DNA from: Anaerolineae bacterium
GTDB lineage: Bacteria > Chloroflexota > Anaerolineae > Aggregatilineales > J027
NCBI GenBank assembly: GCA_019913005.1
Contig: JAIOHL010000281.1
Location: forward strand, 31,150-95,149
DNA length: 64,000 nt
Reading direction: 5' to 3'
A program made the position numbers and the translations under genes. Under the pieces are notes generated by a model that searched no databases, was not told the origin of the DNA, and was given only the letters and a program-made list of their open reading frames with translations. Positions 16,017-22,865 of this stretch are shown here, piece after piece. Position 1 is the stretch's first letter. The number at the start of each line of letters is the position of its first letter.

Positions 16017-16267
16017 AAATTGGCTGCCCCCTGCTCGGTGACGGGACAGGTGTAACCTCTCGAATTCGGTGAACCCTACGTCGAAAAAGGTGATATGGGA
16101 ATACCGAGCCAAGCCCCATTGAATCTCAGGGGAAGGTGTAACGACTGATGCGGGAGGGGACTCACTCGTTATTAAGTGAGTTCAAGATACAGTCTGAACT
16201 TATGGGAAACCATAAGAACCATACAGAAATGATGTGGTCGTTGATGTAATATCAATAGTAACAATTG
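16017..16267 (+). ncRNA. Group I self-splicing intron in thyX
   Basis: 251 nt, no ORF. Helices paired by hand: P2 16030-16037/16042-16050 with a GUGA tetraloop and one bulge; P3 CCUCUCG 16056-16062 with CGGGAGG 16151-16157; P4 CGGU 16067-16070 with ACCG 16103-16106; P5 CCC/GGG; P6 GCC 16108-16110 with GGU 16135-16137; P6a CCCC/GGGG; P7 GACUG 16143-16147 with CAGUC 16190-16194; P8 ACUCACU/AGUGAGU 16160-16181; P9 CUUAUGG/CCAUAAG 16199-16216 with a GAAA loop; and a small UUGAU/AUCAA hairpin 16241-16255. J8/7 carries AAGAUA. The 5' site follows U16016 and the intron ends in G16267, as expected. The P4-P6 core looks like the cyanobacterial tRNA-Leu intron (IC3-like). The P1 guide (GCUG 16023-16026 against UGGU) is short. 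Confidence 0.93.
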
Positions 16268-16734
16268 GGCAATGGGTTCGGCACAGAATGTGGTCAGCGA
16301 ATGCCCAAAGTGGGAGATATACCCCCTTTGAGGAAAACGATTATTATTTTCCATCGGTATGGCGGAAACAGGCGGCCTCCAATAAGCAGGCGAGTGAGGG
16401 TGAAATTGACCCGGCTGAGGGTGAAAAATTGACCGCCCTGCTGACCGAACATTACGAACATTCTTTTGCGCTGTATCAGCAGGCGTTGGATGCAGGCGTG
16501 GCAAAGGAATTGGCGCGATTATTTTTGCCGGGGTTCTCAGTGTATTACACATGGGTCGTCAAAGTGGATGCCCATAATCTGATGCACTGGATTGAATTGC
16601 GGATGGCGGAGGATGCCCAATTTGAGATAAGGGTCTATGCGGAAATTATCTACAACGAAATTTTTAAACAGGTACTGCCGTGGACAGCCGAAGCCTTTGA
16701 AAAATTCCGTTTGAGCCAACGCCGGAATTTATAG
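16268..16734 (+). CDS. thyX: Flavin-dependent thymidylate synthase ThyX, exon 2
   Basis: This exon supplies the last two bases of a Trp codon and then QWVRHRMWSANAQSGRY, which contains the ThyX signature RHR-X7-S complete. With exon 1 the reading is APLVVWWQWVRHR, with the same number of residues between Pro and Gln as in the Thermotoga protein (API-FVARQW). The remainder (EHYEHSFALYQQALDAGVAKELAR..., HNLMHWIELRMAEDAQFEIRVYAEII) is the normal C-terminal half with the catalytic-site Arg in ELARLFLP and the NLMHWIELR helix. An ATG at 16234 inside the intron is in frame but yields a protein without the N-terminal half. A terminator follows at 16754-16780. Confidence 0.92.
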
Positions 16735-16753
16735 ATGGGATTTGTTACTAAAC

Positions 16754-16780
16754 GCGCTCATTGCGGGATGTGATGGGCGC
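16754..16780 (+). terminator. Terminator of thyX
   Basis: GCGCTCAT (16754-16761) pairs with ATGGGCGC (16773-16780), eight pairs including one G-T, around an 11-nt loop. ATTTTCC follows. It lies 20 bases after the stop codon. Confidence 0.6.
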
Positions 16781-16802
16781 ATTTTCCAAAACCGCCATAC
16801 GC

Positions 16803-17636
16803 TCACAGATTGTTAGTGTCAGTATCTTGGTCAATCCCTATCAGATAATATGTTTGGGCCAGTAAATCGGTTATGCCAAAACGTTCAATTAAGGCATCAT
16901 CTAAGGAAGTTTGAGGTTTGGCAGCAACCTCATATGCACCTACTTGGGACGGGATATTAGCCCCAATAAATGCGCGTAAGATACCAATGATTTGCTCATC
17001 AGTAGCAATATCACATTTGTTCAGTACAAGGCATATAGGCCTGTCATCAAACAAGGTTTTTAGCTGTTCAATCTCAAAATCCACCACTCGGCTCGCCTGA
17101 GCATCTATCACATACCATATTACCTGAATTTTGTCGTCATTCTTGTTCAGCAAATGCTTTATAGCATCAATAAATTCGTTAGCCTTACTTTTGCCACCCT
17201 CCCAGCCGGGTGAATCATAAATCTCAATTGGCAAGCCTTCGACGGAATACGGTTGGAAATCCATCGTTATTGGTTCACCAGCGCCAGTAGGAGCTAATTC
17301 TGCTCCTAATACAGCGTTTACCAGTGTACTTTTACCAGAACCCGTGCGGCCCGCAACAAGAACACTAGGTTTCCCTTCAAAATCTTTCTCTTTGGCTCGG
17401 CGCTGAATTATCTCACGATACCGGGCCAAATTTTCTTCAAACCGCTGCCCGATTGCCATTTCTTTCAATACTATATTTAGACGGGCGAGCGGGTTTTTGA
17501 TGGTTGGCGGCTTGGCATCTCTTAGCCTCTCCGCACTTTCTTGGATGTCTTCCCGAATTTGTTGGGTAGCTTTCTTAACTTGGTTGCGGACATTTCGAAA
17601 CAAATTTCGTTTGGTCTTTTCGCCATTATCTTCCAT
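16803..17636 (-). CDS. Era/dynamin-like GTPase, second of a tandem pair
   Basis: 277 residues. A charged, helical N-terminus (residues 1-85, several KKATQQIREDIQESAERL-like heptads) may form a coiled coil. The G domain has G1 GRTGSGKST (96-104), G3 DSPG (141-144) followed by WEGGK, and G4 NKCD (206-209), so it should bind GTP. The C-terminus stops soon after the G domain, without the hydrophobic tail of its neighbour. It overlaps the upstream GTPase gene by 11 bases and must be co-translated with it. The pair probably forms a complex acting at a membrane. The precise role is unknown. Confidence 0.82.
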   Translation of the reverse strand: MEDNGEKTKRNLFRNVRNQVKKATQQIREDIQESAERLRDAKPPTIKNPLARLNIVLKEMAIGQRFEENLARYREIIQRRAKEKDFEGKPSVLVAGRTGSGKSTLVNAVLGAELAPTGAGEPITMDFQPYSVEGLPIEIYDSPGWEGGKSKANEFIDAIKHLLNKNDDKIQVIWYVIDAQASRVVDFEIEQLKTLFDDRPICLVLNKCDIATDEQIIGILRAFIGANIPSQVGAYEVAAKPQTSLDDALIERFGITDLLAQTYYLIGIDQDTDTNNL

Positions 17637-18846
17637 AATGCTTTAGTTCCTCATAATCATGTTTATTTTGCATATCTTTTGAGAAAATAGAAAAATTCGT
17701 TCTCAAAAACTCACCGATCCAACTTTCATCAATAGAGGCCAATTTACCATCCATTTCATATTCAACAATCGTGTGATACATAGCCCGAAACGTAAAACCC
17801 ATTGTAGCCGTCAATGTAACGGCAACAGCCCCTTTAATGGTCGCTGCTAGAGCCAGACTTGCCGGATTCACCCTTGAGAGTAATTTCAATACAAGGCTTC
17901 TGCCCAAATTGGTTGCCAATGTTTCGCTTACGAATGAGCCTATAGTTTCCGACATTTCCAAGTCAACGGCATATGTATTCGCAATTCTGCCAATCATGTT
18001 CAATTGCGTGCCAATCAATAATGCGGCATCTGTAATGGGCACGGGTACAAATACACCCCCGGCGGAAATCGTAAATGATGTAGCTGCGGACTCTAAGACT
18101 ATATTTCGGGCGTGTTTGTCTTTTAAAATGAGGTCAGCTTTTTGAGCCGCAATAAACGTCATACGCTGGCTTTCGGGCAAAGCGCGATACGTTGCATCTA
18201 CCAGCTGTTCCAATCCAATAGGGGCGGCTTTTACAACAGTGCGACCTCTTGAGCCACGGCCAGTTGAAGGCTCGGCAGCTACTGTTACTATGTCAATCAT
18301 GTGCGATAGTTGGGTATCTCGCATTGCCTGCTGAAGACTTTCAATTTGCTCTTTATGGGCGATGTCGCTTTTCGTGATGACAAAAATAAACGCCCTAGTA
18401 TTGAAAACGTCGCTTACGATTTGGCGATCAAATTGAGTAAAACGCGCCCCCGGTCCTTCTACCACGTACCAAATAACATCAGGTTGCGGCCCATCCAGTG
18501 ATTTCAAGAACATTTTTGAATCTTGGAAAAACGCCTTCTCGTCAGTTCCGCCACCTTCCCAACCGCGTGCATCGTAAATATTGACGAGGCTATCGGGGCT
18601 GGAATAAAGCGTGTAATTTTGAGTCACGGGGCGACCTACCCCTGATTTCGCTACGGTTTTGCCAAAAACGGCATTGATGAGCGCACTTTTGCCTGAACCT
18701 GTGCGCCCAACCACCAAGACAGTTGGCTTGTTTTCTTGGAGATGTTGAAAATCTTCTGCTTGCGCTTTATCAAGGGCTTCACCCGCAGCATTATGTAGGA
18801 CTTGGTCAATAGCTTCCTGATTATTCGGTTCTGAGTTTTTGGTCAC
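17626..18846 (-). CDS. Era-like GTPase with a DUF697-like membrane-associated tail
   Basis: 406 residues. G1 GRTGSGKSA (47-55), G3 DARG (92-95) followed by WEGGG, and G4 TKSD (158-161), with the unusual Thr in place of Asn. The second half contains amphipathic and hydrophobic helices (SAATSFTISAGGVFVPVPITDAALL, then VLKLLSRVNPASLALAATIKGAVAVTLT) that resemble the DUF697 tail of bacterial GTPases. The start is GTG, with AGAGG about 9 bases upstream. It is the first gene of the pair; the second follows with an 11-base overlap. Such pairs occur near stress, toxin-export or membrane-remodelling genes, but the present neighbours do not decide. Confidence 0.8.
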   Translation of the reverse strand: MTKNSEPNNQEAIDQVLHNAAGEALDKAQAEDFQHLQENKPTVLVVGRTGSGKSALINAVFGKTVAKSGVGRPVTQNYTLYSSPDSLVNIYDARGWEGGGTDEKAFFQDSKMFLKSLDGPQPDVIWYVVEGPGARFTQFDRQIVSDVFNTRAFIFVITKSDIAHKEQIESLQQAMRDTQLSHMIDIVTVAAEPSTGRGSRGRTVVKAAPIGLEQLVDATYRALPESQRMTFIAAQKADLILKDKHARNIVLESAATSFTISAGGVFVPVPITDAALLIGTQLNMIGRIANTYAVDLEMSETIGSFVSETLATNLGRSLVLKLLSRVNPASLALAATIKGAVAVTLTATMGFTFRAMYHTIVEYEMDGKLASIDESWIGEFLRTNFSIFSKDMQNKHDYEELKHYGR

Positions 18847-19070
18847 TGAAATCCACCTCTTGTAGCCACTTGAGAAACCAATTCTATTTTAACTTGAACT
18901 AATGGCTTTGCATTATCATTTCCAAAGCTAGGCTGCATATTCATCAAATTCGGATGAGCGAATTTCATATTACCTTGCCACTCTATGCCCGTTCGTGGTA
19001 ATCTCGCGCCACATTTCACAAACAACTAGGTACTAATTCACGGATTTTCCCGTTTGAAGGAGTTTTCCCA

Positions 19071-20867
19071 ATGTTAAAGACGCATACCTGCGGCGAATTA
19101 CGCGCCGAACATGCCGGACAAGAAATTACACTGGCGGGGTGGGTTCACCGCTGGCGCGATCAAGGCGGCCTCGTGTTTTTTGACCTGCGTGACCGCTGGG
19201 GACTTACCCAATTGGTCATTAATCAAGAAACCGCACCCGATACCCACAAAAAAGCCAAAGAAGTACGGAATGAGTGGGTGATTCAAGTCAAGGGCATTGT
19301 GCGCCAACGTCCGGCGGGCATGGTCAACCCCAATATGACCACCGGGGCGATTGAAGTCGAAGTAACCGATTTGGCGGTGCTGAATCAGGCCAAGACCCCG
19401 CCGTTCTACATCAATAAAGACGAAGAAAACCTCGATGAAGCCCTCCGCATGAAATACCGCTATTTGGATCTGCGGCGCGAACGGATGCAGAAGAATTTGA
19501 TTTTGCGGCATAACGTCATCCGCTTTATTCGCAATTATTTGAGTGACCGGGGCTTCATGGAAATCGAAACGCCTGTCTTGTTCAAGACCACCCCCGAAGG
19601 CGCACGCGATTATCTTGTGCCCAGCCGTGTCCACCCCGGCAAATTTTATGCCCTGCCCCAAAGCCCCCAACAATTGAAACAACTGCTGATGGTGGCAGGG
19701 TACGAACGCTATTTCCAGATTGTGCGCTGCTTCCGGGATGAAGACCAACGCGGGGATCGCCAGCCGGAATTTACCCAACTAGACATGGAAATGAGCTTTG
19801 TGGGTCGGCATGACGTCATGGAATTGATCGAAGGCATGATGATTGCCGTCGTCAAAAACGTGACGGATCGGGAATTGGTGTTCGACCCCTTCCCGCGCAT
19901 CCCGTATCAGGAAGCGATGGAAAAATACGGCTCAGATAAACCCGATATTCGTTATGACATGGCGGCGGTGGACATTAGTGACATTGCAGGGCGCAGCGGC
20001 TTTAGCGTGTTCACCTCAAATGTGGCGGCGGACAAACCCGTCAAGGTGATCCGTGTGCCGAATCTAGGGGCGGAAAGCGGTAGCCAACTTAAAAAACTGC
20101 ATCAGGAATTGGAAGGACTGTGCAAAGGGGCAGGCGCAAAAGGCTTGGCGTATATGGCAATCCCCACCGAAGAAAATGGGGAAGTGCGCGGGCCGATTGG
20201 CAAATTCTTCCCCACCGAATTGAAATTGGAATTATTTGATAAGGTCGGTGTCCAACCCGGCGATTTGCTGCTGTTTGTCTCCGATGATCGCAAGGTGGTC
20301 TATAACGTGGTGGATACCCTGCGCCGCCACTTGGCTGAGATGTTGAATCTGACCGACTCCAAGCAAGTCGCGTTTGCATGGGTGGTAGATTTCCCATTGT
20401 TTGAATGGAACGCCGACGAGAGTCGTTGGGATCCATCGCACCATTTGTTCACCTCACCCTATCCTGAAGATTTGCACATGCTGGAAACCGAACCCGGCAA
20501 GGTGCGCGGTCAGCAATATGACCTTGTGTGCAATGGCTACGAGGTGGCGGGTGGCAGCATCCGTATCCATGATCGGGCCGTGCAGGAAATCGTGTTCCGC
20601 TTGATTGGGCAGAATGTCGAGCAGGCCCGTCATAAATTTGGGCATATGTTGGAGGCGTTTGAATATGGAGCGCCGCCGCATGGTGGGATTGCCCCCGGCA
20701 TTGACCGTCTGTTGATGATTTTGGCGGGTGAGCCGAATATCCGCGAGGTGATTGCTTTCCCCAAGACGCAGCAAGCCGCCGATTTGATGGCAGGTGCGCC
20801 GTCGGATGTGACCCAACAGCAGTTAGACGAGTTACACATCGCTATCGTGGGTGAAGTCGAGGCCTAA
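19071..20867 (+). CDS. aspS: Aspartyl-tRNA synthetase
   Basis: 598 residues, the normal bacterial length. An OB-fold anticodon-binding domain (residues 1-110: GWVHRWRDQGGLVFFDLRDRWG) leads to the class II core, with motif 2 in FRDEDQRGDRQPEFTQLD and motif 3 in GGIAPGIDRLLMIL. The GAD insertion domain lies about residues 290-420. The enzyme charges tRNA-Asp with aspartate; whether it also charges tRNA-Asn cannot be decided here. GAAGGAG lies 8 bases before the ATG. The upstream 224 bases show no T-box or leader gene. Confidence 0.98.
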   Translation: MLKTHTCGELRAEHAGQEITLAGWVHRWRDQGGLVFFDLRDRWGLTQLVINQETAPDTHKKAKEVRNEWVIQVKGIVRQRPAGMVNPNMTTGAIEVEVTDLAVLNQAKTPPFYINKDEENLDEALRMKYRYLDLRRERMQKNLILRHNVIRFIRNYLSDRGFMEIETPVLFKTTPEGARDYLVPSRVHPGKFYALPQSPQQLKQLLMVAGYERYFQIVRCFRDEDQRGDRQPEFTQLDMEMSFVGRHDVMELIEGMMIAVVKNVTDRELVFDPFPRIPYQEAMEKYGSDKPDIRYDMAAVDISDIAGRSGFSVFTSNVAADKPVKVIRVPNLGAESGSQLKKLHQELEGLCKGAGAKGLAYMAIPTEENGEVRGPIGKFFPTELKLELFDKVGVQPGDLLLFVSDDRKVVYNVVDTLRRHLAEMLNLTDSKQVAFAWVVDFPLFEWNADESRWDPSHHLFTSPYPEDLHMLETEPGKVRGQQYDLVCNGYEVAGGSIRIHDRAVQEIVFRLIGQNVEQARHKFGHMLEAFEYGAPPHGGIAPGIDRLLMILAGEPNIREVIAFPKTQQAADLMAGAPSDVTQQQLDELHIAIVGEVEA

Positions 20868-20883
20868 TAATCCCCGCACCGCC

Positions 20884-20944
20884 TATTTCTCAGGGTAAGG
20901 GTTTGTGCTAGACTCAAGTTATACAACCAGTTGCCCTGAGAATA
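20884..20944 (+). promoter_or_regulatory. Inverted repeat around the leader of the MEMO-like gene
   Basis: TATTTCTCAGGG (20884-20895) and CCCTGAGAATA (20934-20944) form 11 pairs with one bulged T and a loop of about 38 bases. The right arm ends directly in front of the AGGAGG ribosome site of the next gene, so pairing could hide it. There is no T-tract, so simple termination after aspS is less likely. Confidence 0.4.
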
Positions 20945-20956
20945 GGAGGCAAATTT

Positions 20957-21787
20957 ATGAGTGGCTCAACATTCGTCAGGGTTCGTCCATCACCAATTGC
21001 GGGGACATGGTATCCGAGGAATGCGGATGTATTGGCCCAAATGATTGATGAGTTTTTAAATTGCCCCTCTGACCAACCTGCCGTTCCCGATTCGCCATTG
21101 CGCGGACTGCTTACCCCTCATGCTGGATTACGTTTTTCCGGTGGAGTGGCGGGGAAAGCCTTTCGTTATACACAGGGCTTGGATGTGGATACCGTCGTCG
21201 TGATTAGCCCCTCGCATCATTTTTTTGAAGCCGACCTTGTTTCGACAGCCTATACCCATTATGAAACGCCATTGGGTCGTGTGCCTGTCGCGGTAGATAT
21301 ACTGGATCGGTTAGCGGCAGAAATTCCGTTGGGGCGGGTATCGAAAGACCCTGAACATGCCATAGAAATCGAACTGCCCTTTTTGCAGCGCACCCTTAAC
21401 CATTTTGAACTGCTGCCACTTTCGATGCTCGATCAATCGTGGGGCTATTCGGAAAGATTGGGGCGGGTCTTGGCAGGGTTGTTGAAAAATCGTAAGGTGT
21501 TATGGGTCGCCAGTTCCGATCTCTCCCATTTTTATATTGATGAAACGGCCCGTTTGCTGGATGCCACGATTTTGAATGCCGTTGCGGATTATCACCCCGC
21601 AGAAATCATTGAAGCTGATGAGCAAGGGCGTGGATTTGCGTGTGGACGCGGGGCGATTGCGGCGGTGATGGTCGCGGCTCAAGCCCTCGGCGCAACACAC
21701 GCCACAATTGTCGGTTATGCCACGTCAGGCGAAATTAATCATGATTTTAGCAAGGTCGTCGGTTATGGCGCGGCTCTATTTAACTAG
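20957..21787 (+). CDS. MEMO-family protein (AmmeMemoRadiSam system protein B type)
   Basis: 276 residues. Family marks are SPIAGTWYPRNADVLAQMI at the start, LLTPHAGLRFSGGVAGKAF, VVVISPSHHFF, IEIELPFLQ, and VASSDLSHFY; the histidines of these motifs line the pocket in the MEMO fold. In many prokaryotes the gene sits beside an AMMECR1 protein and a radical SAM enzyme, but neither is in this window. The enzymatic role of the family is not settled. An ideal AGGAGG lies 9 bases before the ATG, and a long inverted repeat covers the leader. Confidence 0.88.
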   Translation: MSGSTFVRVRPSPIAGTWYPRNADVLAQMIDEFLNCPSDQPAVPDSPLRGLLTPHAGLRFSGGVAGKAFRYTQGLDVDTVVVISPSHHFFEADLVSTAYTHYETPLGRVPVAVDILDRLAAEIPLGRVSKDPEHAIEIELPFLQRTLNHFELLPLSMLDQSWGYSERLGRVLAGLLKNRKVLWVASSDLSHFYIDETARLLDATILNAVADYHPAEIIEADEQGRGFACGRGAIAAVMVAAQALGATHATIVGYATSGEINHDFSKVVGYGAALFN

Positions 21788-21811
21788 GCGTCTATACGTA
21801 GTAGGAATCCC

Positions 21812-22828
21812 ATGATATTAAATCGGGCCGCGATTGAAAACGTGATGGAGAAACACGCCGGGTTTTCTGGTGTAGTCCATGTACGGCAGCAAGGTGAGGC
21901 AATCTTTGGCGAAGGGTATGGGTATGCCAATCGCGCTGACAAACTGCCAAACACGATCAATACCCGGTTTGGCATTGCGTCGGGTACCAAACTGCTCACA
22001 GGGGTGGCAATTTGCCAGCTGGTTGAGCAGGGTAAACTCACCTTTGAAACCCGACTAAAAGATGTGGTTGATGTTATGTTCCCACATTTCGACCCTGCGG
22101 TTACGGTACGCCATCTATTGACCCATACTAGCGGCGTTCCCGATTATTTTGATGAAGACCTGATGGATGATTTTGGGGCGTTGTGGAAAAACTATCCGAC
22201 CTACACCATGCGTGCCCCACGTGATTTTTTGCCCATGTTCCAGAACCAGCTTATGAAGTTTGCCCCCGGTGAGCGCTTTAGTTATAACAACGGCGGGTTT
22301 ATCCTGTTGGGCTTGATTATCGAGGCGGTCTCGGGACAGGCTTATACGGACTATGTAACGGCAGAAGTCCTTCAGCGGGCAGGTATGGTGGATTCGGGTT
22401 TTTTCGCTATGAACCAGCTTCCAGCACGTACCGCACTTGGTTATATTGATGCGGAAGATGGCGGATGGCATACCAACATCTTCGAAGTGCCGATTATCGG
22501 GGGGGCAGATGGTGGGGTATTTGTCACCGCGCCGGATATGGGTCGCTTCTGGGATGCGCTTTTTACAAACCGCCTACTCAGCCCAGCAATGACAACACAG
22601 TTCCTGCATCCACAGGTAGAGGTTAATCCTGAAAATAACGATACCTGTGCCTATGGATATGGCATTTGGATGATACGCAATGGTGAAGGGATTCTCCGTT
22701 ATTATGGCGTGGGTGGTGACCCGGGTGTGTCGTTTGTCTCGACGGTGTTTCCGAAGGGTCAGATAGAAATTACGGTGATTAGTAATGTTGATGATGGTGC
22801 GTGGCAAGTATTTGGTGATTTACTCTGA
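21812..22828 (+). CDS. Serine hydrolase, class C beta-lactamase/DD-peptidase family
   Basis: 338 residues. The nucleophile motif SxxK is S57-K60 in GIASGTKLLTG, the YxN motif is Y158-N160 (FSYNNGG), and the third motif is GVGGDPG near the C-terminus in place of KTG/HxG. These define the beta-lactamase-related serine hydrolases, which include DD-peptidases and esterases. No signal peptide is visible, so it is probably cytoplasmic and more likely an esterase or peptidase than a resistance enzyme. It starts 24 bases after the MEMO gene and may be co-transcribed with it. Confidence 0.9.
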   Translation: MILNRAAIENVMEKHAGFSGVVHVRQQGEAIFGEGYGYANRADKLPNTINTRFGIASGTKLLTGVAICQLVEQGKLTFETRLKDVVDVMFPHFDPAVTVRHLLTHTSGVPDYFDEDLMDDFGALWKNYPTYTMRAPRDFLPMFQNQLMKFAPGERFSYNNGGFILLGLIIEAVSGQAYTDYVTAEVLQRAGMVDSGFFAMNQLPARTALGYIDAEDGGWHTNIFEVPIIGGADGGVFVTAPDMGRFWDALFTNRLLSPAMTTQFLHPQVEVNPENNDTCAYGYGIWMIRNGEGILRYYGVGGDPGVSFVSTVFPKGQIEITVISNVDDGAWQVFGDLL

Positions 22829-22865
22829 TGCCCCTTGACGATTAAATGAGGTATTCTGAGCCTCT

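Noticed and set aside
15728..16734. Two separate thyX-like genes or a frameshifted pseudogene
   Set aside because: The halves do not overlap and are parted by 251 bases that fold into a group I intron with correct splice-site bases; joining restores the ThyX signature. Decay would not create these helices.
18847..19070. T-box leader or tRNA before aspS
   Set aside because: No T-box consensus, terminator or tRNA cloverleaf could be found in these 224 bases.
19098..19778. 226-residue antisense open frame in aspS
   Set aside because: It is a shadow of a well-conserved gene, with no ribosome site or recognisable domain.
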